64,000 bases of DNA from Apus apus. Its lineage: Eukaryota > Chordata > Aves > Apodiformes > Apodidae. Made by a program: the position numbers and the translations under genes. The number at the start of each line of letters is the position of its first letter. The stretch's first letter is position 1. This document shows positions 1 through 12,800 of this stretch, in pieces. The DNA is taken from assembly GCF_020740795.1 (NCBI RefSeq), contig NC_067282.1, positions 127,281,132 through 127,345,131 of the forward strand, given 5' to 3'. The notes under the pieces were generated by a model that saw only the letters and a program-made list of their open reading frames with translations, had not been told where the DNA came from and searched no databases.

Positions 1-460
1 AAAAAACAACCTAACAACTGGTCTCCACAAAGTCTGGATGGAGACTTTGTGGGGAATAACTTGGAGAGCCTCAGCAGAGCAAAACGGGGGCTCTGCAGTG
101 AGGCTGGAACCAGCTTAATCAGCAGATTGCAGCGCACAAGGGGGAAGATGCCAGCCGGCTGCATCCATGGCCACTGATGTCTGCAACAGAAGGGCTGGTA
201 CAAGATGTCGCAGCAAGCTGTGCTGGTGACAGGGGACTAGGGCTGACAGCTAGCATATCACTGTCTCATGCAGCTCCTTCCAGGTTGCTGTTTTACTTTC
301 CCTGTCAGGTAGTTTTGTTTCATCCCTTTTATTTCTATTTGCAGTTGGAAGCACATTGGAACATGGTTGAGGTATGTGGGAGTTGATTTGTTGTTATTCT
401 CAAGGTTGTGAATGGGGAGAGGGATAAAGAAGTGCAAAAGTGCCATTTCCTGCCATTTTC
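1..460. other. Intergenic, nothing recognised
   Basis: No gene, RNA or repeat could be named here. Open frames are shorter than 70 codons. Confidence 0.5.
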
Positions 461-750
461 ATAGAATCATAGAATGATTTGGGTTGGAAGGGACCTTAAA
501 AATCATCTAGTCCCACCTCCCTACCATGGGTAGGGACACCTCCCACTAGACCAGGTTGCTCAAAGCCCCATCCAACCTGTCCTTAAACACTTCCACGGAT
601 GGGGCAGCCACAACTTCCCTGCGCAACTTGTTCCAGTGTCTCATCGCCCTCACAGGAAAGAATGTCTTCCTAATATCTAATATAAAATCTTCCCTCTTTC
701 AGCTTGAAATCATTCCCCTTATCCTGTGCCAGTCACATGCTTCATTATTC
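461..750 (-). mobile_element. CR1 LINE 3' fragment
   Basis: It starts on the + strand with ATAGAATCATAGAATGATTT, the reverse complement of the CR1 octamer tail. This is followed by the conserved GGTTGGAAGGGACCTTAAAAATCATC stretch and CCACTAGACCAGGTTGCTC. Only the 3' UTR is left, as in most CR1 copies, which are cut at the 5' end. Confidence 0.9.
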
Positions 751-779
751 TGCTGGCTGCTTGAGGACTAGGAACAAAT

Positions 780-1148
780 CATCTTCACAGCTGCTATGAT
801 TTATCACCTGCACTGTAGAGTTTGATTTCACTTTTGAAGTACCAGTATTGCCCTGGCTGGAAAAAAGGAAGCTGGACAAGCATCCTTATGCTTGTAGTGG
901 TATTGGAAAATTTATCAAGTACATGTGGGCAGCACAATTGCCAGATCTAGGGTCACATTGGCAGGGACTATTATGTTGTTTTTGCTTTCCTAGCTTTGCT
1001 GTGTGGGTTGTGGTTGTCTTCCTAGATTATCTGCTGCAGTCTTCAGAAGTGCTAATGACCCAGGCTTTGGGCCCACAAGTGGAAAAGTAGATCCAACCCT
1101 GCAGGTCTCAGGCCTGCCTCATTCAGTCATGCACCACTTCGAGACTGG
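780..1148. other. Intergenic, nothing recognised
   Basis: This is single-copy-looking sequence between a CR1 fragment and the LTR-like repeat. Short open frames exist but show no known motif. Confidence 0.5.
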
Positions 1149-1740
1149 TGTTGTGGTTTGGGCCCAACATGACGACAAAGTAGCAGCCCCATGGCTGCAG
1201 ACTCAACTCCCCCCACACACACACTCTGGGATGAGAAGGACAAAGCTCATGGGTTGAGACAAAGGACAAGGAGGGTTCTTCACCGATCGAGGTCCTGGGC
1301 AAAACAGACTCACCTTGGGGAAAAAATAATAATGTAATTTCACACTCATCACACACACCCAGGACACAGACAACACACAGAGCAGGGCTTGCATATGTTA
1401 CCCCAGCCCTCCCTTCTTCCCAGGCCCAAATCCCTTTGTTCCCGGTTTCTCTCCCTCCTTCCCCCCAGCGGCACAGGGGGACAGGGGATGGGGTTTAGAG
1501 TCACTTCACAGGCTGGTGGTTCCTGCTGCTCCTTCCTCCTCAGGAAGAAGGATTCCTCACAGTCCTGCCCTGCTTCCCCATGGGGTCCCTCCCATGGCAG
1601 AGAGTCCTCCACCAACCTCTCCTTCATGAGTCCTTCCCACGAGGTCCGGAGCTGCTCCAGCCTGGGCTTCCCACAGAGTCAGGGGCTGCTTCGGGAACAG
1701 CCACCTCCCCTGGTGATGGAGCATTTTGCGACACGTGCTG
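1149..1740 (-). mobile_element. Long LTR-like avian repeat, copy A (truncated)
   Basis: Read on the - strand, it carries the same phrases as 59225-59768: AAGGACTCATG followed by GGAGGACTCTC, a GAGGAAGGAGCAG block, GGGAAGAAGGGAGGGCTGGG and GTGAGTCTGTTTTGCC. It ends GGGCCCAAACCACAACA at plus-strand 1149. The 5' part is missing. Open frames at 1349-1853 fall inside it and are not genes. Confidence 0.6.
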
Positions 1741-3107
1741 TGGGAGGACTGGATGTGAATATCCCCCAGAATTTGTCAGGATACTTGTTGCTGCGATGGC
1801 CTGGATTGTTGATGTGCGTGATCTTGCCTGAGAGCCTCAGAGCTGTCATTTGATTTCCCGTGTTGCTGCGGTGGGGCTGAGTTGGTACTGTTGACTTTTT
1901 TTAGCAGGATCTTGTAGAAATTATGAGGAGGTTTAAATTTAACAATTACTGATCCTCTTCCACTTACAAGGGATGACTGGAATCGCATTAGGAGCATTGT
2001 TAGCAGGAATAAGAGAGCATTACTTTGGAGAGACGGCAGTCTCATAAGCCGGCATTCTTCTCTGTTAATCAAAACACTCCAGGCATAACTGCACTGTTAA
2101 TTCATTTCAAATTCATTTCATGTTGCTGCATCTGAATTTCCTAACTAACCAGTGATTAAAACAACATGCTTGTTAGAAGTCTCTTGGGGTGTGGCTTATG
2201 TGATGTTGGTATTAACAGGATGAAAACAATCAGAAAGTCAGGGGCATTTTTCTGAGACATTGAAAACCCTTAATTATACAATACTCCTAGTTATACAATA
2301 ATTTATTTGCAAGCAAACACAGGCCTATTATCATTATTATTGTGCTGATTGTTGATATCCCACTGACATGAACAATTTAGAGAATTCCAAGTATTATGCA
2401 GCTCTCCTGCCAGCTCAGAATAGGCTGACACAGCTACAGCTACCTATTTAAGAAGATTAGCCTGATTTTATTTGCATGAGAATTTAAAGTGACAAAACCA
2501 CTTACCACACCCAGGAAATTATCATTAAAAATGAATTACTGCACATTCTTTTATTAGCTCTGTGGTTAACTTCTGAATGCTACAGTAACTGCCACATCCA
2601 AAGAAAGATGCCCTGGAATATTTCCCCCTAGGTTTTTGAGGTTCTTGGACGTGCAGAAAAAAGTCTCATTAACCATTTTGGCAATAAGGGATGTTCTTGT
2701 GTACAACATACACAAGTATCCTTAAGAGGGCATTCCCTAGCTAGATGACAAGTGAACCTTTGCATGCCTTGTGCTACTCATACACAATTCTAGCAGCATG
2801 TCGGGTTTAGCCTGTATGTAATGCCGGCCAATACTCTAAATCAGTCATAAAACAGTGGGCTTCATTCTCTAAGTTCTGCCCGTCCCACAGCAAAAAAGGG
2901 CCCTTCAGGCAAGGTAAAGCCAAGGTAAAGGGGTTCTCCTCTGCCGAAGAGAGGCGTTGCAGAGGAGAGCCCCTCTCAGCAGCTCATGTTTCAGCAGGTA
3001 AGTGAAAGCAGAGAAGGAGCAAAAGCAGATGGAAAAGAGAACATAGAAAACCTTTCTCTCTAAGAAGTCTCAGCCATAGGCTGCTCTCCTCGCTGTTTTT
3101 GTTCTGG
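1741..3107. other. Intergenic, nothing recognised
   Basis: This is AT-rich single-copy-looking DNA. No coding or repeat signal was recognised up to the GTTT-rich tract. Confidence 0.5.
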
Positions 3108-3177
3108 TTTGTTTTTTGGGTTGTTTGTTTGAGTTTTTTGTTTGTTTTGGTTTTGTTTGTTTTGTTTGTTTGTTTTG
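3108..3177 (+). repeat. GTTT-rich simple repeat
   Basis: It is an imperfect (GTTT)n/(GTTTT)n tract of about 70 bp. Confidence 0.8.
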
Positions 3178-3329
3178 TACTACATACAGTAGCAGCCAGA
3201 GGCCCCTGCTGAGGCGAGTGCTCTGCTGTGATGGGCATGAGATTCAGCCGGACAACCTGGTTCTGCTTTTCAGCTGAGAGGTCGCCAAACACACCCAAGG
3301 GACCAAAGATCAGGCTGACCAGGTAGCTC

Positions 3330-3750
3330 AACCTCCCCCTCCCCCCAGATGCTCCCCCAAGCGATGCCAACGCTGAGCACTCACCCCAGCCTGCAGGCTG
3401 TTACATCTACATGGAACTCCGCGGTTTCGGCAGGAATAGGAAGCAGAGGTGCCGGGCTCCTGGCATCCCCACCAAGGCGAGAACCAAGCGGCCGGGGCTG
3501 CAGGGGCAGCTCCATCCCGCGGGGGCTGCTCCCACCCGCGTCGGCGACGAGCCGTGGCCGCCCTCTGCCGAGCTACCGGGGAAGCTGCTGGAGCCAGGTG
3601 GGTCCCGTTAGTCAGGGTTAAAAAATATATATGTATTTCAAAACGTCACGAACGGAATCATTGCTTTCTTATTTATTTTTTTCTGCCCCGCCCCCCCCCC
3701 CCCAATTAATTTGAGCCATTTTGTATCCGTTGACACGACGAGAAAAGGTG
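3330..3750. promoter_or_regulatory. Small orphan CpG island
   Basis: CpG dinucleotides cluster at about 3365-3600 and thin out to about 3745, in an otherwise CpG-poor 30-kb region. A polypyrimidine-AG acceptor-like sequence ends at 3348 and a donor-like CAGGTGGGT lies at 3595-3603, with open frames in between in two phases. No protein family was recognised. It could be a promoter or 5' exon of an unseen transcript, or GC-rich repeat debris. Confidence 0.4.
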
Positions 3751-3957
3751 TCATTTTGAAACCTCTACAATTTTAAAAGCTTCTTCAGTAATAATTTGGA
3801 AAATATTTTTTGAAATAAGAAAATATGCGTGAAAGAGATTTCCTGTCGCCAGTCAAAGGGGTGACAGCAGCATCATTCCAGCCCAGCTCCTAGCAATGAT
3901 AGAGAAGGGAATGAAGTGTACAATGTCCACTAAGAGACAGTAACAGTGGTGAGAACA

Positions 3958-4272
3958 TCTTTTCTTTTCTTTTCTTTTCTTTTCTTTTCTTTTCTTTTCT
4001 TTTCTTTTCTTTTCTTTTCTTTTCTTTTCTTTTCTTTTCTTTTCTTTTCTTTTCTTTTCTTTTCCTTTCTTTTCTTTTCTCTTTTCTTTTTTCTTTTCTT
4101 TCCTTCTTTTCTTTTCTTTTCTTTTCTTTTCTTTTCTTTTCTTTTCTTTTCTTTCCTTTCCTTTCCTTTCCTTTCCTTTCCTTTCCTTTTCCTTTTCCTT
4201 TTCCTTTTCCTTTTCCTTTTCCTTTTCCTTTTCCTTTTCCTTTTCCTTTTCCTTTTCCTTTCTTTTCTTCCC
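3958..4272 (+). repeat. 315-nt pure pyrimidine satellite (TTTTC / TTTCC / TTTTCC)
   Basis: The + strand has no purine across the whole tract. It runs as TTTTC pentamers to about 4055, a mixed zone, TTTTC pentamers to about 4150, TTTCC pentamers to about 4190, then TTTTCC hexamers to about 4260. Long Lys/Arg or Phe/Leu open frames here are artefacts. Confidence 0.95.
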
Positions 4273-7200
4273 AATGGACTGTGTGGCACTTCCATAGCTG
4301 TGTCAGACTGACAAGGCTGAAAGTGCCTAGAAAGGAAACTGCTGCACCTGATGCAGCCCCTGATCACAGTGACAGCACTATCTGGCCATACTTCTTAAAC
4401 ACATATTTTTGGTGAATTTTACCTTGGAAGTTCCCAGCCTTCCCCAGCCAGAGACTGCATACCAAGATCTGCACATGAATGAGAGGTGACAGCTAACCAC
4501 ACCTCAGAGAGCCACAGGTGTCCTGGGAAAACATCGGACACAAGGGCAGGTAGTGGATGCCTGAAGGTCCCTGTTCTGTGACCAGCTGAGGAAGGCCTGG
4601 GCCTGTGCCTCCCTCCCAAGGTGACCTAGGGATGGTTGCTCTCACCTCTCCTGCCTTGGTTTCTCCCAGAGCTAGGGATTCAGATTGCTCAGCCTTCCCT
4701 GCATAATCACTGCCTTGTTGCTGGCCACACAGTGAAGCCACACACTTGCAGAGCTTGTGAGCCAAACATTGCTTATGCTCTGTGATTGCCGACAGTGCCA
4801 GTGACTGGCAGGAGAGTTGCTGTGAAACCCACACAGTTTGGTTCCCAGGGTGCTAGCATGTTTATCATCAAACCACCAACGCATTCAGCATCTCTTCTTG
4901 CCACTCTCACGGCAGTTAAGGGACCTAAAAGCAATCAGATGTCCTGAAATGATTTCCAGGGGAGCAAAGCACCAGCGTCTGTCCGAATTCTTCAGAAACA
5001 CATCTGAATGGCCACAGAGGGCAGAATCGGATCATTGGACAGGGACAGCTTCCATCCCAAGCCAGGACAGACATCTAGGAATTTAGGGCTTCATACTTGT
5101 CTTGCCAGAACATTTGGCAATTAATTTAGGGAAGTCACTTAACATGAAACAGTGTTCTCACAATAGCTGATGGGAATCTTGCCATGGAATTCAGTCCTTT
5201 AATAAACAAAAACGAAAAATGTCCCGTTTGACATCAGAGAGGAAGTGCTTTGGGGCTGAGACTATGCCTTGCTTTAGTGGTTGATGGCCCTTTATCCCAC
5301 CAGTTACACATAGAACAAGAGCTATATAAATGAATGAGGTAACTGAAGTCTCTCATTAATGGAAAAGAAAAAAAAAAAACACACTTGCAAGGATAACTGA
5401 GATGCACCTTCAGCTCAGGGTTTTCATAGACCATAAGGCAGAAGAGACAAAAAAGTGCAGACCCCTGCAAACCAGGGGACCAGATTGGTGGCAGATAGGG
5501 CAGACTGATTTAATGTTGCAAGGAGGTCAAAACAGAAACTTTAGCATCAAAGAAAGAAGGATTGCTGCAAAACCCCAGTGCTCACAAGTAGCACTTACAA
5601 GAGGTATCATATAAACTTAACCCTGCTGTCATTATTCCTACTGTCATTATTCCTACTGGAAAGAAAGGAGGTGAAGGCCATGACCTGTGAAGCAGAGGTC
5701 AGATGTTACAGACCATCAGACAAAGGAAGTGACAATAAGGAAAGGTTCTTCTCTGAAGCATTACCAGATGGTAGCTTATCTCAGTCAAGAGAGAAGGCAT
5801 GGCCACCAATCTACACAGCCTCCCTGAACCTGACACTCAGAAGTTATCAAGGGAAAAGACTGTTCTTCCAACTGTCACAAGACAGACTATGCAGTGCAAC
5901 CCATGCAGTTAATCACAGCGCTGTGATTAACTTGCAGTCATCGCTTCTTTAGGAATAGTGGATTCACTAGGACTGCAAGTTAAGTTCTCTTACTGTCTAC
6001 CTTTTTGAAACATTAATGGTGCTATTTGAGTCCCTCAGTTTGTCAGAGCACTCCAAAGTTTTAAAAGATAATCCAGTCCACAGAAAACAATGGCAATTAA
6101 ACACCTTAATTAATGAAATTCAACGTGTGCTTAAGTGCTTAGTCAAGTCTTTAATTGCTGCCATGGTCAGATCTTCTCAGCATTATGAATGTGAGCAGTA
6201 ACACATATATATTTTTTTTCCACAACCAGGAGAAGTGGTGAAGACATGATACCTTACATGCTTGCTACTCCTTGCCTTAAGACGTGGAACGGTTACAATC
6301 TGATTTAAGGTCCTCATTTCTACTGGTCCTCTTGGAAACAGGGTGCATAACAACACACACTTAAAATGATTCACTGTGCAATTTCTGTGTGTTTGTATCT
6401 GCCAGTAATACAATTTTGTATGCCTGTCACATGGGACATCCAGTTCTGAACCATGGAAGTGAGAGCTGCATCACAGACCACAGAAGGAGCAGGGATGGAG
6501 TCTAAAGCCATGAAGCAACAAAACCACCCTGAGCCCATTGCAGTATATCCCCAAGTGATCCTGCCATGTGCTGGGAGATGACTTCCCAGCCCGTTTTCTG
6601 AGTACCTCAGCTGCCCTGTAGTGAAGTAAGGTTATGAATACAACAGAAAAGTAGGTTTTACCTATTACAGAAGCTGTAAACACACTCCAAACTTGTGCTG
6701 CTTTTGCTGTTGTTAGCTCCTGAGAAGTTCTGGTTCATCTTCTGAGTGCTGTGAATGATGACATTTCAGAGTGTTTTTCTTGTGCTGAATGTGCATAGCT
6801 TACACAGGAAGCAGTGCACATTGCTTGCAAAGAGCTTTGCTCTGCATGTTCATGGAGTTTACTAGTCTTGAAATTCCCTTCAAAATTTGAATCTGTTGAA
6901 CCTGAGGCATCTTTCTGGTTTCTCTTAGGCATCTTACTGTTGTTGTGTGAGATGGACTCTGTAGCGCAGACAATCCTTTCAGAGAATGGACTGTTTTCCC
7001 CCCAAACCAGCAGCTATTTATTAAGAAATGGCCACAAAGTGACATTATTTTAGAACTGCAGCAGTAGAGCAGAGCTCTCCAGCACTGGATAGCTTGCAGA
7101 CATGGACAAGGCAAGGAGCACAAGGCAGTGAATCTGCACTCTGCCCCCAGTCACATCAGCATACACACAAAATAACCACGACAGTGCCCAAAATGCCAGT

Positions 7201-9616
7201 GCATGCTAAATGGAAGGGATTATGAGGCAAGGGAGACCGGTGATGAAGAAGTGAGATAATGCAAGGGAAGGTGCAGGAGTTGGGAAGGGGGAAAGGAGAG
7301 CTCACTGCAAACAACAGTTTGCAGGGGCCCCCCTGAGCAGGGGCAGGAGAGGAGAGGAGCCACCTACTCAGGTGGAGTTGTAAAGTTTGATCACACTGTG
7401 CAAACTGGTGGCGAGAGGCAGCTGAGCTGCCCTGGCTAGGAACTGAAGATAAGCATATGCTCTCCTTGAGGACATGGGGGACATGGTAGCAGCTCTTGTT
7501 GCACAGAAGCTGCTGCTCCAGAGGACTGGCCCTGCTCCAACCCTCAGGCAGATACCCTTCCCCAGGCTGAGGGAACTCCAGAGAGCTGCCAGACAGAGGT
7601 GGCTGGCAGCCACCGTGAAGTGCCTCGTGTCACGGCCAACCTCCTGCAGAAGTGTCTACTCGCCAGGCCCAAGTCCCTGGGAAGTGCTAACAGGATTAGC
7701 AGCCATAGATTGGAGAGGCAGGAGCTGTTCCAGGAGAGACCAAAGTCTCATTCCTGGGACCTACAAGCTCTGGGATCAGCTCCTGGCTCTGCCAGAGGCT
7801 TTCTGGGTGCCTTTGGTGCCACTACCCCTGACCACAAAATAGAAATAACAAATACCCTGTCCCTCTTGTTTATCTGCTCAACTGATTTGTGAGCAGCTCA
7901 CAGTTCAGGCTGGGTTTTGCTCCCTGTCTCTCTGCTCCCCATGCAGGGGATCCTGGGGGCACCACTGTAGGACACAACAGCGGGAACAACAATGACTGCA
8001 CGGTCCTAGCACAGGAGGGGGGAGAATTGTTTTCAGCCTTTGCAGCCCACAACTGTTGGTACAAATGACAGATACAGTTGGGCCTCAGGGTTTTTTTACA
8101 TTTATATGTCTGGGTAAGGATGTCAGTGGCTGTTCTCAGCCACTCTGTCAAACTGAAGCTAAAGATTTGGGCAGGTGGGGGAGAGAGAGAGAGAAACGCA
8201 TTGAATTGAGATAGAAAGAAACATGCATAATTCCTAGAAATGCTTTGTGTCAGCTTCAAAGATTTTACTGGGAATGCAGCTTATTCTCTGACCAACATGT
8301 TTCCTTTGCAAAAGCCAGCAACTGTTGTCTTTTTTTGTTTTGGTTTGGTTTTTTTGGTTGTTTTTTTTTTTTTAAGTCTTCAGCAGCAGTCAGTACCTGT
8401 TTTCTTCATCTGAAATGCCTGTAAGTTCAATCAGCTGAAATGGCTTAAATGCAGTAAGGGATGAGACAAGTTCACATGTTCCTCTAATAGGACCTTGAGA
8501 CAAAATGTGGCCTCACTGATGTAGCTGGAGGTTTTGCTTCAGAACTCTGCTGATCTGTGAAGGATGAAGAAGGAAAGTAGGAAAAGCTTAACCTTTCTGG
8601 TAGAAAACACCATAGGAAGCAGAGAAACAAAGACAATATTCCTCTAAAGCCTCATCTGTGACTAAATCTGAAAAAAGTTCTTTCTTTTCCCATTGCCTTT
8701 ACAAGAGTATAAAAAGGGCATTTATGAAATTTTGCTGGTGTTGGACTTGAGAAAAAGCGAGCAAACAAACAACAATCCTGCAATAGTCAAGCAACATTAC
8801 TTATTAGAGCTTTAAATGCTAAACAGCATCTAGTATAAAGGTATCAACTTTAAAAACGTATTTTCTGACCATGGTTAAGTCAAAGATTTAATCTCGGTGA
8901 TTTTTTTTTGCTGAAGCCTTTATGTGTTCATGGCATAATGCTTATGGTGACAACCCTATTTTCAGCAGCAGTATCTCTGCTTCAAAGCTGGATCTGTATT
9001 CTGCTTTTACTAAATTTGGCACCCTCCTGAAAAAAAAGCTGTGGATTTAAAAAAAAAAAAAAAGAAAGAAAAAAGGAAAAAGGAAAAAAGAAGTTGTTTT
9101 TAAAACAGCCAAAGACATATTTCTGAAATTATTTATTTTTTTAAAAAGGTGAATATACATTTTTTTTGTATTTATGCTGGTATTATACACACCAGTGTCA
9201 TCACTTTGTGGCCTCTACTGAACTAGCCAGGCTGCAAAGCCTAAAGCCTTTATCCAGTTTCACTTTGATGAATACTCAGTGCCTGTTCTCTTGAATTATG
9301 TTTAATTTTTTCATTAAGGGAAGTGCTGGCACCATCTGGTGGGATTTTTGTCATTGCAACCACCTATAAACATGCAAAATATTCCCAGTTTGACCTGTAT
9401 GGCTACTATTTATTTTTTTTTCCCAGACTCACCTTGGGTTTAGATTTAAATTCCCCAGGACTCCCTGCAGCTCTGGGCCCTGTCTGGGTTGGGGAGGACT
9501 CCTGGCTAGGGCTGGGCTGGGTGCTGATGCAGTGGCTTGGTATGCTGGCCCACCTCTCTGCAGCCTTCCTGCCACATGCAGGAGGGCTCCAACCACTCCC
9601 GCTGTTTTCCCCCTTG
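4273..9616. other. Intergenic, mostly unrecognised
   Basis: No exon of the gene expected on this side (DYRK4 in human order) was recognised. Only simple T-rich (8332-8373) and A-rich (9048-9091) tracts and a 17-bp direct repeat (about 5624-5657) stand out. A 122-codon frame at 7474-7842 has no family match. Confidence 0.45.
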
Positions 9617-9880
9617 GTGATGGGACAAGGAGTAATGGTTTTAAACTAAAAGAGGGTAGATTCAGAGTAGATACAAGGAAGAAATTTTTTACAATGAGGG
9701 TGCCCAGGTTGCCCAGAGAGGTGGTAGATGCCTCAACCCTTGAAACACTCAAGGTCAGGCTGGAGAGGGCTTTGAGCAATCTGGTCTGGTTGAAGATGTC
9801 CCTGCTTATTGAAGGGTGGTTGGACTAGATGACTTTTAAAGGTCCCCTTCAACCCAAACTATTCTATAATTCTATTGATT
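9617..9880 (+). mobile_element. CR1 LINE 3' fragment
   Basis: It holds GATGGGACAAGGAGTAATGG, then TGCCCAGAGAGGTGGTAGATG, GGTTGGACTAGATGA, and an octamer-like ATTCTATAATTCTATTG end. Confidence 0.9.
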
Positions 9881-12800
9881 AGCTTTACAGTAGCCACACA
9901 AGGAGCAAATATGACTTGATTCCTATGTCCAGGTCCTGTATAAACAGATTTTATCTGCTCAGGAGGCCACTGAATTTGAGTGGAGAATACAGAAAAAGGC
10001 TGGGACAATAAGCAGAAACTTTATACTGGAAATGATCACACTGCAAGTCTCTCTGATGCTCTGTACTGACCTGAACACTAGCGATAGCCAGTCCCTGCAG
10101 AGTACTGCCATTTTAAAGCACTTTCAGGAACTTCTAAAAGAAGGGCATAGTGATTATGTGGTTAAACAAGGTATATGAGGTCCTGCTTTTGGAGTTGAAC
10201 CTCATCTGTGGTGTAAGTATGTACCCACACTTGGAAAACTTAAAATGTAAAACTGGGCAATTCACATTCAAGCTTTGCTTAAATTCTTAAATTCTTGAAT
10301 GCTTAGCATGCTTGCTAATTTTTGTCATTTCAAATGTTGCTTTGGCAAATTTTAAAGCATAAAAAAACTTGGTAACAGTTGAAAAAAATTCAGCATTAAT
10401 AGTGTGAAACAGATGCCAGACCTACCTGTATGCAGATTTATGTGCTATGAATAGATCTGTCAGAAAGAATGGTGATGGCATCTGCCAGTAATCAGGAAAA
10501 TGGTCTTACATTCAATTTGTAGAGCTATTTCTTCAGTGCATTCTGAGACATTGCTCAGTGCTTCTTCCAGCCTCACCTTCAATGTACTTTAGAGCACATT
10601 GTACTGAGGAATCTGACAGCCCTGGGCAGATGGAGCGGTGATGTCATCAGGCTTTTCCATTCCTGCTTCCTTTGAACATTTGCCTTATTCTTACACTCCA
10701 GCTCTTTTTTGACATGTGTTAGACTAGAAACATTTTTCTTTTTTTGTGTGCAGAGAAGGAATCACTTCTTTTTGATTTCAGACAAGATCTGGCAAGTGAG
10801 CTCTTGTTGCTAGTCAAAGAAAAAGCATTAAAAAAATTAACACAGAATCTGTGTTTAGCAAAGTGATTTGCATAAGCTGTACACTTGGTTCTTAGAGCTG
10901 GAACGGTTCTAACCTATGACAAATTCCTCTGTCTGGGCTGTCTTCCAAAATCATTTTCATCTACCCTGGCAGAAGAACTGAAGTCTGCATTCTGCACTAA
11001 TTAACAGCCTTCAGGAGAAGGGCCCCAGTTGAAATGCTGACACACTTTGTACACGCTTTATTTGTGAACAGGGACACTGAGCCCATTTGATGGCGCCTCT
11101 TGCTCTGTCATGCGGTGCAAAATTTTAAGTGGGGAAACAAAATGGGTACAGTTATGCCTTGTTATGATTCTGAGTTACTAAAACACTGCAGTTTTCCCGT
11201 TTAGAAAGCATGATACTGGGATTTTTTAAATCTTTGAATAACATTAATAAGCAGTAAGAAGACTGAAACCATGGCAGTTCCTTAGTGAATATGAACTGAC
11301 TCACCATTTCTGTGAAGTGTTATTGCTTGACACAGCTGAGTCTCTGTCTCAGTCAATGTCTTCACTTTGGAAACAGTAGAATATACACCCACCATCCCTC
11401 TTGCATAAAATTGGAAATTGCTGTAAAGGGAAGGCAGGGAGAACAGCTGTCCCAATAACTCTGTGGAGTTCTTCTAGCATGTCTGCCCAGTGCTGTGAGG
11501 AAGGTTTTCATGCTAGATCCATGAAAGGATTCTTAGCTTTTATGTACCCAAACTGTTCAATGGAGTTCAAAGTCCTTGATCAAGCAAGGCACCCAGAAAA
11601 TAACCTATGTGGAGAGTCAGTCATACCAAAACATGGCATCTCAAAAAACTAAGGGATGAACCTATGTAGTCACCAAGAAATGGGTGATAGAAAAACATTA
11701 ATCTTGTATAGGAGAGCGTCCATCCCTCTTTGGCCTTCCCACCAATAAGCTGTCTTCTGGAGCTTTGTGTCTGAGCCAAGAAAACTCTTGCTTTTAAGGT
11801 ACAGCCTTCTGCAAGAGGAATAGCCTATGCCAGGTTCAGTCCCTGGTCTCCGTGCTAAGTATGATTAACACCTTTGAGCTGAAAATCCACGCACAGAGCT
11901 ACCTGTGGAAGGGAGGCTGTTATAGTCACTTCTTCTGAAGTTGTTGACCCGAATATTCACAATCTGCTTTGGAGATATGAGTACACACACTTTTGGGCTG
12001 AAGAGAGATCTGACCCTGGATGTTCACTATTTCATCCAAGTGCCCGTCATGAAGCAAGGAAATAAACTCCTTTTCTGGCTTCTGTGTGGGGAGCCTCACC
12101 TAGGAAGTGTTCTCTGAAAACAGAGATTAGACTGAACTCTGCAGCTGAACTACACAGAGAGCTCCTGTGCAAACTAATAAAGCTTAACTGGCGTTCAATG
12201 CACTCACCATGGTCATGGAAAGGAGTGAAGTACATCTATCCAGCAGCAGATGTTCAAATGCTTAGTGACCTGTGGGAAAATACTTGGTAGAGGGAAAGGC
12301 ATTTAGGCAGCTGCATGGTGTTGAAGGAATTTAAGGAATCCCTGACCATGTCTTAGGCTTTTCTCCTTTCTCCTTTGCAATGAGTTCAGAAAAGAAAAAT
12401 ATTATAACACATATATTCTTGCAGCATTTCTCTCCAGTCTTCATCCTGCTTGCCTGCTGCAGCCCTCAGTAAAATATTTTATTGTGAAGCAGGAATGAAC
12501 TGATTCTGTAGCCACTGGGACAGATTCAGGATTTTTAGTAGCAAATAAACCAGCAAACATAATCAACATTCTTTGTGAATCCTCATCGTTGCCTTAGTAG
12601 GATAAATTTCAAGTGTATTTTCTATGAACCTTAAAAGCAAAGTTTCCACAAGCACAAACGCTCCAATATTTTCCCTTCTTCTTGGGTACGGAGGACAATT
12701 CTGTCTTGTTTTTGTCCCTAAAAGTATCGACTGTGTTAAATACTAGGCACGTGCTTTCAAAAAGAAAAGCACCATGAATGCTTACATGTCCCTGTATTAT

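Noticed and set aside
3930-4367. 145-codon Lys/Arg-rich frame (- strand) and 121-codon Phe/Leu-rich frame (+ strand)
   Set aside because: Both are direct translations of the pyrimidine satellite, not genes.
7474-7842. 122-codon + strand frame in moderately GC-rich DNA
   Set aside because: Composition explains the open frame; no domain was recognised and a competing frame overlaps it.
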